A stretch of DNA of 64,000 bases from Sphingobacteriales bacterium (GCA_027483645.1 JAIXUD010000010.1:188001-252000); one strand, 5' to 3'; shown: positions 1 to 9,155, numbered from the stretch's first letter. Notes: generated by a model not told the origin, from the sequence alone. Made by a program: numbers and translations.

Positions 1-395
1 TCGGCTATAGGGGTGTTTATATCAGGGCGATGGCAGAAGTACAAGTCAAGATAATCCACCTGTAAGCGCTTTAGTGCCGCATCGCAGGCTTCCATTACGT
101 GCTTACGGCTCAGGCCTTTTTGGTTGGGCAAGCTGCCACCCCAGAACACTTTGCTGCTCACCACATACGTGCTGCGGTCCCAATTCTTTTTCTTCAGGAT
201 GTTACCCATCACAATCTCCGACTTGCCCGCCGCATAAGTTTCAGCATTATCGAAGAAGTTGATACCATTTTCGTATGCTACGGTCATCAGCTCTTCGGCC
301 ACATCGTCGCCAATCTGTAAACCAAATGTAAGCCATGAGCCCAGCGAAAGGGCACTTACTTGAAGACCGCTACGGCCAAGACGTCTGTATTCCAT
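1..395 (-). CDS. Aldo/keto reductase, Kv-beta-like family (partial, C-terminus outside window)
   Basis: The gene runs off the left edge; 131 N-terminal residues are visible, starting [20 protein letters not shown], which is the typical first strand of the NADPH-dependent aldo/keto reductase TIM barrel. The catalytic Asp and Tyr region is present as [14 protein letters not shown], and the Lys of the tetrad lies in [13 protein letters not shown]. The segments [14 protein letters not shown] and [15 protein letters not shown] fit the potassium-channel beta-subunit/YghZ branch. That branch reduces aldehydes and ketones in the cytoplasm; the substrate cannot be read from the sequence. No partner gene is visible on this side. 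Confidence 0.9.
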   Translation of the reverse strand, partial: MEYRRLGRSGLQVSALSLGSWLTFGLQIGDDVAEELMTVAYENGINFFDNAETYAAGKSEIVMGNILKKKNWDRSTYVVSSKVFWGGSLPNQKGLSRKHVMEACDAALKRLQVDYLDLYFCHRPDINTPIA

Positions 396-664
396 GATGT
401 GCTAATTTTGTTTTTTAGATTGACGATTTTTGAATGCGCAATCTTATCATTCAATGATAGGCAAAAGATTTGCGTCAGCCAAAAATGTACGGTTATCTAT
501 TGTTATCTTATAGTATTACCCAAAGAGAGGAATTTATGCCACACCTCATTAAATTATTCAAAGTTTAATAGAAAGAAAATGTATCAACCTAAACTATGGC
601 GTTATCAAAGTTATGGCTCAGAAAGATACGGCAGATGGAACAAATTGGCACTTTTTTGGTTTGA

Positions 665-1681
665 ATGAGCTACAACTTGCCACAATTTCCACAACTTAGC
701 ATCAACATGCCAACCACCGTTGCCAACCAAACTAACCTGCAAGCCTTTGCCGCCGATGTACGAGCGGGGCTTGAGCAGCACCCGAAAAGGCTCTCTAGCA
801 GGTACTTTTATAATGTGAAAGGCGATGAGATCTTCCAACTGATTATGCAGTTGCCAGAGTATTACCCAACTCGCTGCGAGTACGAGATTTTTAGTACGCA
901 GAAACAACAGATGCTGGAACTGTTCCGCAACGGGGGCAAGCCGTTTCAGTTAATTGAGTTTGGCGCGGGCGACGGTACTAAAACCAAAGTGCTACTGAAG
1001 CATTTGGTGGAGCAACAGGTAGCATTTACGTATGTGCCGATTGATATCTCCAGCCACGTGCTGGAGCAGTTGAGTGATAGCCTATCACTGGAAATACCGG
1101 AATGTAAGGTGAAACCCTTGGCTTATGAATACTTTGATGCGCTTGAGCGCTTGAGTGCGGATAGCAACGAGCGAAAAGTGATTCTGTTCTTGGGCTCCAA
1201 TATCGGCAACTTTACTGGCGAGCGGGCACATATGTTTCTGCAAGGTTTGGCAGACCGAATGAATTCAAACGACCTCCTGATGGTAGGTATGGACCTGAAG
1301 AAAGATCCATTGACTATATTAAATGCCTACAACGATAAGCAGGGCATTACCCGCGAGTTCAACCTTAATTTGCTAGACCGGATAAACGAAGAGTTGGGCG
1401 CTAACTTCAACCGCCAAAATTTCACCCATTACCCTACTTACGACCCGCTCACTGGCGAAACCAAGAGTTTCATAGTAAGCACTAAAAAGCAACAGGTAAC
1501 GATAGATGCTTTGGGGCAAACTTTTAGCTTTGATGCTTGGGAAGCGATACAAACCGAGCTCTCGCAGAAATACGACCTGTCGATGATTGAAGGCTTAGCC
1601 CACGAAGCTGGCTTACAAATTAAGACTTTACTATACGACTGCAAGCATTGGTTTGTAGATGTGGTATTGGAGAAAGCGTGA
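665..1681 (+). CDS. egtD: L-histidine N(alpha)-methyltransferase (EgtD-like)
   Basis: A 338-residue protein close to the usual EgtD length of about 320. EgtD trimethylates histidine to hercynine using S-adenosylmethionine, the first step of ergothioneine synthesis. Visible family features are SRYFYNVKGDEIFQLIMQLPEYYPTRCE near residues 45-72, the SAM-binding EFGAGDGTKT at 98-107, and LGSNIGNF near 176-183. No EgtB-like sulfoxide synthase or other ergothioneine gene lies beside it in this window. The start is uncertain: Met15 at 707 would also give a complete domain. Transcription probably begins in the 396-664 spacer, where I see no convincing promoter. Confidence 0.85.
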   Translation: MSYNLPQFPQLSINMPTTVANQTNLQAFAADVRAGLEQHPKRLSSRYFYNVKGDEIFQLIMQLPEYYPTRCEYEIFSTQKQQMLELFRNGGKPFQLIEFGAGDGTKTKVLLKHLVEQQVAFTYVPIDISSHVLEQLSDSLSLEIPECKVKPLAYEYFDALERLSADSNERKVILFLGSNIGNFTGERAHMFLQGLADRMNSNDLLMVGMDLKKDPLTILNAYNDKQGITREFNLNLLDRINEELGANFNRQNFTHYPTYDPLTGETKSFIVSTKKQQVTIDALGQTFSFDAWEAIQTELSQKYDLSMIEGLAHEAGLQIKTLLYDCKHWFVDVVLEKA

Positions 1682-1848
1682 GTATACACCTAGTTTTAAC
1701 AGCAATCTTTATTTAGCTAAGCGTATATTTTGGTACGGGCAATCGTCATTCTATTTTTTATTTAAGGCGCTGCCATCGATTTGGTAAATCACCCCAATTG
1801 CAGTAGTTTTAGTTTCCTCAAAAGAACCCGCTAAAAAAACCATATAAC

Positions 1849-3504
1849 ATGCCCTTAAGCAACGAATACCGTTCCATTATCGATAGCGCTGTAGGTGCCA
1901 TCAGCAGCCGCCAGTTTTTTGCACAGTACCCTGAGCACCCAAAAGCCTACGGCGAAGAAGCACCAGGCAAAGCTTTGGAAGCCTTTAACGCCCTGCAAGG
2001 CGAGAAATATACTGCCCTAGCACAAGATGGTGCGGAAGGCTGGATAGGGGAGGAGACCTCGCCTTACACTGGCAAGGCATTGGGCATTACGTACCCAACC
2101 TTCAGCACCGAAACTTTGGTAAACCGCGCCAACAACGCATTCAAAACTTGGAAGAACGTAAGCGTAGATGACCGTGCCGAGGTACTGGTAGCATCTTTGG
2201 AGGCCATCAAACATCACTTCCACCTTATCGCGCAAGCTACGCAGCACACCACGGGCCAAGCGTATATGATGAGCTTTCAAGCTTCAGGCCCGCATAGCAA
2301 TGATAGGGCGCTAGAAGCTTTAGCTTTAGGCTACCAAGAATTGACCCGTTTCCCAGGCTCTTTGATTTGGGAGAAGCCGATGGGCCCAGCTTCGGTAGTT
2401 TTGCACAAGCAGTTTAAGCCAGTGCCGAAGGGTGTTGGTTTGGTTATCGGCTGCTCAACTTTCCCGGTTTGGAATAGCGTTCCGGGCCTGTATGCCAGCT
2501 TGATTACCGGCAACCCGGTTATCGTAAAGCCTCACCCAAAATCGGTATTGCCGATAGCGGTAGTAGTGGCTGAAATTCGCAAAGTATTGACTGCCGCAGG
2601 TTATGACCCGAATGTGGTGCAACTGGCAGTGGATGGCAGCAGTAAGCTCATCACCAAAGAATTGGCCGAGCATGCTGATGTGAAAGTGATTGACTATACT
2701 GGTAGCAGCAGCTTCGGTAACTATATTGAGGCATTACCAAACAAGGTGGTTTTCACTGAGAAAGCTGGTGTAAACAGTGTAATAATTGACAGTGCGCACG
2801 ATTTGAAGCCGGTGTTACAAAACTTATCGTTTGCCGTATCGCTTTATAGTGGCCAAATGTGTACTGCCCCGCAGAACATCTTCATCCCAGCCACGGGCGT
2901 AAAAACCGCGGAAGGTGTAGTTAGCTATGAAGAGGTAGTAAATGCCTTTAAAGATGCCGTAGCAGGCTTAACTGGTCACCCGAAAGCGGGCCCTGGCACG
3001 CTTGGTGCCATACAAAGCGACGCCACTTACAACCGCGCGAAAAATAGCGGCTCTTTGGGCGGAAAAGTGCTGTTAGCTGGAGTTGACGTGGCGAATGCGG
3101 AGTACCCAGAAGCCCGAGTGTATGCACCATCTATCATAGAAGTGGATGCCAAAGATGCTTCGGTTTATGAGAAGGAGTTATTTGGCCCGATTGTGCTGAT
3201 TATCAAAACCCGCGATACCAATCAATCGGTAGAGCTGGCCAAGCGAATGGCGAAAGAGCATGGTGCCATCACCTGTGCTGCTTACACTACCGATGCCGAC
3301 ATTGCTGCTCACATTTTTGAGGAAATGGAGTCGGTATTTACCCCAGTATCCTTAAACCTTACTGGCAACATCTGGGTTAACCAGCATGCTGCGTTTAGCG
3401 ATTTCCACGTTACCGGTGGCAACCCTGCCGGTAACGCTAGCTTCACTAACCCTGAGTACGTTAATAAGCGTTTTGTTTGGGTAGGGCATAGGAGCGTACA
3501 GTAA
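1849..3504 (+). CDS. paaN: Phenylacetic acid degradation protein PaaN (aldehyde dehydrogenase)
   Basis: A 551-residue protein that fits PaaN, the stand-alone aldehyde dehydrogenase of phenylacetate catabolism, rather than the longer PaaZ fusion, because no hotdog hydratase domain follows. The aldehyde dehydrogenase fold is complete: cofactor-binding GNPVIVKPHP near 221, the general-base Glu304 in VFTEKAGVNS and the catalytic Cys338 in SGQMCTAPQN. PaaN would oxidise an aldehyde intermediate in the cytoplasm. No other paa gene is in the window, so its pathway role here is inferred from the family. A strong hairpin with a T-run follows the stop. Confidence 0.88.
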   Translation: MPLSNEYRSIIDSAVGAISSRQFFAQYPEHPKAYGEEAPGKALEAFNALQGEKYTALAQDGAEGWIGEETSPYTGKALGITYPTFSTETLVNRANNAFKTWKNVSVDDRAEVLVASLEAIKHHFHLIAQATQHTTGQAYMMSFQASGPHSNDRALEALALGYQELTRFPGSLIWEKPMGPASVVLHKQFKPVPKGVGLVIGCSTFPVWNSVPGLYASLITGNPVIVKPHPKSVLPIAVVVAEIRKVLTAAGYDPNVVQLAVDGSSKLITKELAEHADVKVIDYTGSSSFGNYIEALPNKVVFTEKAGVNSVIIDSAHDLKPVLQNLSFAVSLYSGQMCTAPQNIFIPATGVKTAEGVVSYEEVVNAFKDAVAGLTGHPKAGPGTLGAIQSDATYNRAKNSGSLGGKVLLAGVDVANAEYPEARVYAPSIIEVDAKDASVYEKELFGPIVLIIKTRDTNQSVELAKRMAKEHGAITCAAYTTDADIAAHIFEEMESVFTPVSLNLTGNIWVNQHAAFSDFHVTGGNPAGNASFTNPEYVNKRFVWVGHRSVQ

Positions 3505-3529
3505 ATATTGATTTTTAGGAGATTTGTAA

Positions 3530-3560
3530 GGGGCGCGGATGTTATTCGCGCCCCTTTTTT
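3530..3560 (+). terminator. Rho-independent terminator of paaN
   Basis: Perfect 8-bp GC stem (GGGGCGCG at 3530-3537, CGCGCCCC at 3547-3554), 9-base loop and a following T-run. Confidence 0.85.
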
Positions 3561-3809
3561 ATCGCAATCACAACACAATGCACGTCATTGCGAGGAATGA
3601 CTTTGCCGATTTTTCATCGGCATTGGAGTGACGCGGCAATCCCATGAAGAGACGAGCGAACTTGGTTAACCGCTGAAGTAAACTTATTATGCATTGGTTC
3701 AATGGTCATCCAACATCATTCTTCGTGGCAGGGGATTGCCGCGTCATTCAACTCCGCGAAAAGCTACGTTTCATTCCTCGCAATTACGTTCGTTGTGTTC
3801 GCAATGATG
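3561..3809. repeat. Imperfect palindromic MITE-like intergenic element
   Basis: The left end (about 3570-3600, containing GTCATTGCGAGGAATGA) is matched by its reverse complement at about 3770-3800 (TCATTCCTCGCAATTACG). An inner pair also matches: TGACGCGGCAATCCC near 3629-3643 and GGGATTGCCGCGTCA near 3732-3746. The whole element is about 245 bp and would fold on itself. The GTCATTGCGAGGA motif is, as far as I recall, a common word of non-coding dispersed repeats in several bacterial phyla. Reading frames inside it look accidental. It lies between the paaN terminator and the 3' end of the phosphodiesterase gene. Confidence 0.75.
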
Positions 3810-3819
3810 CATCTAACAC

Positions 3820-4344
3820 TCAGCCAGCCGCATTGCCCGGCAGCGCGCCGCGCTTGCCCATTTCTACTACTTCCATATTTTTCAAGGTACCTTTATCTAC
3901 GTCAAAGCGAAGTAAGGTTTTGATTTTATGGAAACCCTCAATGCCAGCGGCACCGGGGTTAAGGCAAAGCATGTTGTTGTATTTGGGGTCGCGCATTACT
4001 TTGAGTATGTGCGAGTGCCCGCAGATAAATACCTGTGGGGGGCTAACATCCAGCACCGCCTTCACCCTGCCCGAAAAGCGGGTAGGATAGCCACCAATGT
4101 GGGTTATCCATACATCCACCCCTTCAATACGGAAACGATTATCCAACGGGTATTTGGCGCGCACATCGTGCCCATCAATGTTGCCATAGACTGCTCGTAC
4201 GGGTTTAAAGGCTTCCAGTTGCTGAATAACGGCAATGTCGCCAATATCGCCTGCATGCCATATTTCATCAACATCTTTAAAGTACTCAAACACCTTCGGG
4301 TCGAGGTGGCTGTGGGTATCGGATATAAGGCCTATGCGGGTCAC
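3820..4344 (-). CDS. YfcE/MJ0936-family metallophosphodiesterase
   Basis: A 174-residue calcineurin-like phosphoesterase. All metal-binding motifs are visible: Asp9 and His11 in ISDTHSH, Asp33 in HAGDIGD, Asn55 with Asp57 in GNIDGHD, His82 in THIGG and the GHSH at 109-112. Small enzymes of this family hydrolyse phosphodiesters in the cytoplasm, and their physiological substrate is usually unknown. The gene ends directly beside a palindromic intergenic element. The toxin-antitoxin pair lies 13 bp upstream on the same strand, so the three genes may be co-transcribed. Confidence 0.9.
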   Translation of the reverse strand: MTRIGLISDTHSHLDPKVFEYFKDVDEIWHAGDIGDIAVIQQLEAFKPVRAVYGNIDGHDVRAKYPLDNRFRIEGVDVWITHIGGYPTRFSGRVKAVLDVSPPQVFICGHSHILKVMRDPKYNNMLCLNPGAAGIEGFHKIKTLLRFDVDKGTLKNMEVVEMGKRGALPGNAAG

Positions 4345-4357
4345 GGTGTGGGGTTAG

Positions 4358-4657
4358 TTAACCTTTCATTTTAGAAGGGTCTTGATGGGTATCAAAGAAA
4401 TCAGTTATATACACTGCATCCTCCACTTTATAAATTATCTTGTATCGATTAGAAAATATTATGCGGCGGTGACCCTTATTTAAAGATTCAAGCAAAGGTT
4501 CAATTGGCCCCTTCATGGGAAACCTATCTAGTGCCATTGCTTCCGAAACTAAAGTACGGCCGATGCTTAAGGCTTTTAGTTCACCACGGGTTTCAGCTAA
4601 AAACAAAACCAATGTTTCTAAGCTTTCGATAGCTTCGTCAGTTAATATTACTTTCAT
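4358..4657 (-). CDS. ParE/RelE-superfamily toxin of a type II toxin-antitoxin pair
   Basis: A 99-residue protein with the ParE-like pattern: N-terminal MKVILTDEAIESLETLVLFLAE helices, a central basic segment GHRRIIFSNRYKIIYKVEDA and the C-terminal strand YITDFFDTHQDP. Its start overlaps the stop of the antitoxin gene by 4 bases (ATGA), which implies translational coupling. ParE members inhibit DNA gyrase and RelE members cleave mRNA; the sequence does not decide between them, although the RYKIIYKVEDAVYI segment looks more ParE-like. The partner is the acidic protein directly upstream. Confidence 0.8.
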   Translation of the reverse strand: MKVILTDEAIESLETLVLFLAETRGELKALSIGRTLVSEAMALDRFPMKGPIEPLLESLNKGHRRIIFSNRYKIIYKVEDAVYITDFFDTHQDPSKMKG

Positions 4658-4899
4658 TTCTTGAAAAGATTATTTAATCTTTCCAAGGCTTCCTCTGGTG
4701 TATGTACTCTTCCACTTTTTATATCTTCTTCAGACCTTAATGCACGAGCAATCAATTTCTCCTTAAGTATGGGATCGTATTTAGGCTGTAAACGTTCATA
4801 GATCTCGTCCAATATCCCCGAGTCTTCTTGTTGCTCATCAAGTAGCTTCTTTATCTCCTCTATCTTTTCCTCTTTGGTCAGCTTGCTCATAAAAGTCAT
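4654..4899 (-). CDS. Antitoxin of a type II toxin-antitoxin pair
   Basis: An 81-residue charged, mostly helical protein (start MTFMSKLTKEEKIEEIKKLL; Met4 is an alternative start). It precedes the ParE-like toxin and overlaps it by 4 bases, the usual antitoxin-first order. The C-terminal part, SGRVHTPEEALERLNNLF, is the kind of segment that wraps around a ParE toxin. No clear ribbon-helix-helix or helix-turn-helix is evident, so DNA binding and autoregulation are uncertain. The call rests on gene order and size as much as on the sequence. Confidence 0.7.
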   Translation of the reverse strand: MTFMSKLTKEEKIEEIKKLLDEQQEDSGILDEIYERLQPKYDPILKEKLIARALRSEEDIKSGRVHTPEEALERLNNLFKK

Positions 4900-4942
4900 T
4901 TTGTTACTATAAAGATAACGGCTTTTCTACCAAAAAAGTTAC

Positions 4943-6262
4943 CTATGCCCCAATCATATTCCCCCCGCAAACCCTCAGCGTTTGGCCGGTAATGCCCACG
5001 GCACCTGGGCTGGCAAGGAAGAGCGTGGCCTCGGCAATGTCTTCTGGTAGGCCGCCTTGTTGCAGGTTACTTAGGCGGCGACCACCCTCGCGGGTCATAA
5101 AGGGCATCTTCGCCGTCATGGCGGTTTCTATAAAGCCGGGAGCTAAGGCATTTACCGTAATACCCCGGCTGCTAAGCTCTGGCGCCAAGGCTGCTACATA
5201 GCCTATCAACCCTGCTTTGGTGGCCGCATAGTTGGCCTGCCCAAAGTTACCCGCAAAGCCAGAGATTGACGACATGGCTATTACCCGTCCGCCTTCGTTG
5301 AGTTTATGTAGTAAGGTTTCGTTGAGGCTTATTATGGCTTGCAGGTTTACGTTCAGCACCTGTTCCCAGTACTTGGTATCCATTTTGGCAAGGGTTTTAT
5401 CCCTAGTAATGCCGGCATTGTGCACCAATATATCCAGCGTATAGTGGTTTTGGGTAAGGAAGTCGGCGAGTGCTTTAGGAGCCTCTATGCTACTAATGTC
5501 TTGCAATAGCAGCACCCCGTGTATCTCCGAAACTAAATCGCGGGCTATGTCGGCTTCCTGTGGGCGGTCTACCACTATTACTTTGGCGCCTTCGCGGGCT
5601 AGGCTTTTGGCTATGGCCGCGCCTATGCCTCGGGCGGCACCCGTTACCAATGCGGTTTTGCCTTTCAATGGCTTTGCAAGCGGCGAGTGCTGCGGCGCGC
5701 GCACCTGACTATCCAACCAAATAGTTTGCCCATCGATGAAAGCAGCATAGCGGCTTAGCAAAAACCTAAGTGGGCCTTCAATGCGGTGCTGCATATCTTC
5801 CCAAGCGCCTTCATGTACTATGCGGTTGGCGGTAATGCCTTTACGCCCAACTTCTTTGGCTACGGAGCGGATGATGCCATCCACGGCGCGGTGGGCCGCT
5901 GCAGCTTCAGCGGTATGGGGGTGCTGGCGTTGTATTATTACAATCCTGCCATTCCATTTTACTTTGCCCAGGTTTTTGTTGAAGAAGGCATGTAGCTGGT
6001 CTAGCTTTGCCACGGTTTGCGGGCCATCAAGCTCATACACCAAAGCATCCACCAGTTCGTTGCCCTCTATGGTAGTTGCACCTGCTACCTGTAGCATGGC
6101 CGCGAGCGATATGCCGCCATTCGTTTTTACTTTATATCCAGCCAAAAGCTCCACCTCCCAAGGCTTGTTACTGCGCTGCAATACCGGTGGTAATGGTAAT
6201 GGTAGCTTTAGGTTTTTGATGAACCAACGGAGAGTTTTGCTGTGGATGAGTGAGTCGGGCAT
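4943..6262 (-). CDS. FabG-like 3-oxoacyl-ACP reductase, long (high molecular weight) form
   Basis: A 439-residue protein with two Rossmann-like halves. The C-terminal half is a complete short-chain dehydrogenase: cofactor motif TGAARGIGAAIAKS, NAGITRDKTLAKM, and the catalytic Ser-Tyr-Lys in SSISGFAGNFGQANYAATKA. The N-terminal half lacks these residues and resembles the degenerate flavodoxin-like domain of long FabG4-type reductases. Such enzymes reduce 3-oxoacyl thioesters with NADH or NADPH in the cytoplasm, in fatty acid metabolism. The gene diverges from gltA, sharing a 185-bp intergenic region. Confidence 0.85.
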   Translation of the reverse strand: MPDSLIHSKTLRWFIKNLKLPLPLPPVLQRSNKPWEVELLAGYKVKTNGGISLAAMLQVAGATTIEGNELVDALVYELDGPQTVAKLDQLHAFFNKNLGKVKWNGRIVIIQRQHPHTAEAAAAHRAVDGIIRSVAKEVGRKGITANRIVHEGAWEDMQHRIEGPLRFLLSRYAAFIDGQTIWLDSQVRAPQHSPLAKPLKGKTALVTGAARGIGAAIAKSLAREGAKVIVVDRPQEADIARDLVSEIHGVLLLQDISSIEAPKALADFLTQNHYTLDILVHNAGITRDKTLAKMDTKYWEQVLNVNLQAIISLNETLLHKLNEGGRVIAMSSISGFAGNFGQANYAATKAGLIGYVAALAPELSSRGITVNALAPGFIETAMTAKMPFMTREGGRRLSNLQQGGLPEDIAEATLFLASPGAVGITGQTLRVCGGNMIGA

Positions 6263-6383
6263 GGTGGTGGTGTATTCAAATATGGAGACCTAAAGTTAAT
6301 CCTTTCGAAAGTAAAGAATGTGCGCCAAAAGTGAACAACTTTGCGATTTTTGCATTTAAGCAAGGTTACTACACTATTTAAGT

Positions 6384-6413
6384 TTTGATTTCTACTTTCA
6401 TTGTGTAATTTCG
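6384..6413 (+). promoter_or_regulatory. Probable Bacteroidota promoter of gltA
   Basis: TTTG at 6384-6387, 18 bases, then TAATTTCG at 6406-6413, one mismatch from the -7 consensus TAnnTTTG. Predicted transcription start near 6420, 28 bases before the gltA start. Confidence 0.55.
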
Positions 6414-6447
6414 TGACATTCCTTGAAACCCTTATCCTATTATAGAT

Positions 6448-7734
6448 ATGTCGGAAACAGCGAAACTCATTCTTGACGGTAAAGAATATGAGTTCCCGGT
6501 TATAACCGGTTCTGAAAACGAAAAAGCCATTGACATTAGCAAGCTGCGCGACCAAACTGGTTACGTAACTTTGGATGTGGGATACAAGAATACTGGTGCT
6601 ACCACTAGTAAACTGACATACCTTGATGGGGACGTGAGCATACTGCGCCACGGCGGATATAGCATTGAGGACCTTACCAACCATGCATCGTACATGGAGG
6701 TTTGCTACTTGTTGTTCAATGGCGAGTTGCCAAATGTAGAGCAACTAGCTGCTTTTGAGACCAAAATTAGCCGCCATACCCTGGTACACGAGGATATGAA
6801 GAAGATATTTGACGCATACCCTACCAACAGCCATCCAATGGGTCAGTTGATAGCTATGGTGTCATCTTTATCTTCCTTCTACCCGGCCTCGCTCAACCCT
6901 AACCGTAATGAAGAGGCTAAGCGCCTTACTATGTACCGTATGCTGGCCAAAATGCCGACCATTGTGGGCATGGTATACAAAAAATCTATCGGGCACCCAA
7001 TTATCTATCCGAACAACAACCTGGATTACGTTACCAACTATCTATACATGACTTTCGGCAACGTAACCGAGAACTTTGAGATAGACCCGGTGATTGTTGA
7101 GGCGATGAACAAATTATTGATTCTACATGCCGACCACGAGCAGAACTGCTCTACCAGCACCGTGCGCATAGTAGGTTCGAGCCAAGCTAACTTGTATGCT
7201 GCAATATCTGCTGGTATTGCTGCTCTTTGGGGTCCGCTACATGGTGGTGCCAACCAACAGGTTATTGAAATGCTGGAAAACATTAAGGCTGACGGTGGCG
7301 ATACCGCAAAATGGATAAACAAAGCGAAGGACAAGAACGACCCGTTCCGCCTGATGGGCTTTGGCCACCGCGTATACAAAAACTTCGATCCACGGGCCCT
7401 TTTGATTAAAGAGGCTTGCGATAAAGTATTGAACAAACTGGGCATACACGACCCTATCTTGGAAATTGCCAAGAAGCTGGAGGAAACCGCATTAAAAGAC
7501 CCTTACTTCATTGAGCGTAAATTGTTCCCTAACGTAGATTTCTATTCTGGTATTATTTACCGCGCAATGGGCTTCCCAGTTGAGATGTTTACTCCACTGT
7601 TTGCATTGGGGCGCCTACCGGGCTGGATTTCACAATGGAAGGAGATGATAGACGAAGGCCAGCCAATTGGCCGCCCTCGCCAAATATTTACCGGCTACCC
7701 ACTACGCGACTGGAAGCCGATGGACCAACGCTAA
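6448..7734 (+). CDS. gltA: Citrate synthase
   Basis: A 428-residue type II citrate synthase of normal length, which condenses acetyl-CoA and oxaloacetate to citrate in the cytoplasm. The catalytic residues lie in LHADHEQNCSTSTVRIVGSS (first His), GPLHGGANQQVIEML (second His) and in the segment with FPNVDFYSGIIYRAMG (Asp). FGHRVYKNFDPRA is the CoA and citrate contact. The N-terminal small domain is present, typical of hexameric bacterial enzymes. A promoter lies upstream and a strong terminator downstream, so the gene appears monocistronic. Aconitase is encoded separately near 58.8-61.1 kb. Confidence 0.97.
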   Translation: MSETAKLILDGKEYEFPVITGSENEKAIDISKLRDQTGYVTLDVGYKNTGATTSKLTYLDGDVSILRHGGYSIEDLTNHASYMEVCYLLFNGELPNVEQLAAFETKISRHTLVHEDMKKIFDAYPTNSHPMGQLIAMVSSLSSFYPASLNPNRNEEAKRLTMYRMLAKMPTIVGMVYKKSIGHPIIYPNNNLDYVTNYLYMTFGNVTENFEIDPVIVEAMNKLLILHADHEQNCSTSTVRIVGSSQANLYAAISAGIAALWGPLHGGANQQVIEMLENIKADGGDTAKWINKAKDKNDPFRLMGFGHRVYKNFDPRALLIKEACDKVLNKLGIHDPILEIAKKLEETALKDPYFIERKLFPNVDFYSGIIYRAMGFPVEMFTPLFALGRLPGWISQWKEMIDEGQPIGRPRQIFTGYPLRDWKPMDQR

Positions 7735-7751
7735 TTGATCACTCAAATATT

Positions 7752-7785
7752 ACAAAGCCTCAGCAATGCTGAGGCTTTGTTTTTT
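7752..7785 (+). terminator. Rho-independent terminator of gltA
   Basis: A 13-bp perfect stem (ACAAAGCCTCAGC / GCTGAGGCTTTGT) with a 3-base loop and a following T-run. Confidence 0.9.
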
Positions 7786-7875
7786 AGCAATATATTCAAT
7801 ATGAGGGGTCTGTTGGGTTGTAATTAATTTTCTATTTTGGTTGTTGGTTTTGCGCGTATCACCTAGTAGTAAAAT

Positions 7876-8991
7876 ATGAAAGAGTATTTTAGTAATCTTG
7901 ATCCATTGCGATTTGTAGCGATACTGTTCATTTTTACAGTTCATTTTTTTTTCATTATTCCCCTTTCAGGATTGGAGTTTGCCGGCATACCGCTACAAAA
8001 TATTGCCTTCAATATTGGTGAAACTGGCTTCACCTTTTTTTGTGTGCTTTCGGGTTTTTTGAATGCTTATCTCATCATGGCCGAGATGGGCAGAAAGCAA
8101 GGCCAGATTAATGTAAAAAAGTTTTACATCAGGCGTATATTGCGCATTTGGCCATTGTACTTTGCATTTATCCTGTTTTTTTTAGGCATCTTCCCTCACC
8201 TCAACGAGCGCTTCTTTCATTTACACATTGAACTGCCCTCGCCATTTTACTTCATCTTTTATCTAGTCAATTTTAAAATAGATGCCATTCAAGATGATGC
8301 ATTACCTGTTTATTCAAATTTATGGACCATCTCATTAGAGGAGCAGTTTTACGTTTTTTTACCTTGGGTATTATTGTTTTTTAAGGGTAGGTACAATTGG
8401 TTGTATGCTATATTGTTAAGTATTTTTATTGTCTCCAACTATTTACTTTTCCCAGAGTTCGAAAAGTTTTTTTTCCATACACTGTGCCTTACTTCTGATT
8501 TTTGCATAGGCATTTTTCTTGCACACCAGGCAAATAGCGGCTCCAAGTTTTTTACATGGTTCAAGCAATGGCCTTGGTGGGCTAGGATGCTGCCGTATGC
8601 ATTGGTATTGGTTATTTTTTTCTTTTCGCATTTTGGCGATTTACTGTATACAACCTCGCCAAACTTGTTTATCTACATTGCCGAGAAATTAATACTAGGC
8701 ATGGCCTTAGGGATGATAATTATGGATCAATGTTTTTCCACCAGGGCAATATTTCGGCTAGGGGAGTACCGCTATTTAGTATATCTAGGGCAGATTTCAT
8801 TCGGGCTTTACATCTTCCACGATTTGGGTATTTTCTTAGGATGCCGTTTAGTTTTTTCTGATGATTTTTATTTCCCTGGCATTATTGGGGTGGCATTTGT
8901 GGCATCCCTTCTTATAGCCATTGCATTTGCCATTATTAGTTACCATTGTTTCGAAAAATATTTTTTAAAGTGGAAGGAAAAGTTTTATTGA
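7876..8991 (+). CDS. Acyltransferase 3 family membrane protein (OafA/YrhL-like)
   Basis: A 371-residue integral membrane protein with about ten hydrophobic helices. The N-terminus MKEYFSNLDPLRFVAILFIF and the internal SNLWTISLEEQFYVFLPW are hallmarks of the acyltransferase 3 family, whose members O-acylate surface polysaccharides, lipids or other extracytoplasmic molecules. An early FTVHFFF carries the conserved His. The codon use is markedly T-rich, with many poly-T runs, compared with neighbours, which suggests acquisition from elsewhere or relaxed composition. It stands alone between gltA and a tRNA cluster, so the acceptor is unknown. Confidence 0.88.
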   Translation: MKEYFSNLDPLRFVAILFIFTVHFFFIIPLSGLEFAGIPLQNIAFNIGETGFTFFCVLSGFLNAYLIMAEMGRKQGQINVKKFYIRRILRIWPLYFAFILFFLGIFPHLNERFFHLHIELPSPFYFIFYLVNFKIDAIQDDALPVYSNLWTISLEEQFYVFLPWVLLFFKGRYNWLYAILLSIFIVSNYLLFPEFEKFFFHTLCLTSDFCIGIFLAHQANSGSKFFTWFKQWPWWARMLPYALVLVIFFFSHFGDLLYTTSPNLFIYIAEKLILGMALGMIIMDQCFSTRAIFRLGEYRYLVYLGQISFGLYIFHDLGIFLGCRLVFSDDFYFPGIIGVAFVASLLIAIAFAIISYHCFEKYFLKWKEKFY

Positions 8992-9155
8992 ATTGTGTGG
9001 TAAATTAAAACTTAACCAAGCTATTTGCTGCAATTTTGGGCTGGAGGTAGGGTATTGGTAAAATTTTCTCCTTGTAATATAGCACAGTAGCCAGTAGTCG
9101 TCATTAATTTCTTGAAAAAAAACGTTTTTCCTACACGATAATTCCAGTATTTTAT

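Noticed and set aside
3689-4090. Open frame across the palindromic element
   Set aside because: It spans repeat DNA and overlaps the phosphodiesterase gene antisense.
5781-6293. Open frame of 170 codons opposite the FabG-like gene
   Set aside because: Antisense to a clear reductase, and the composition looks accidental.
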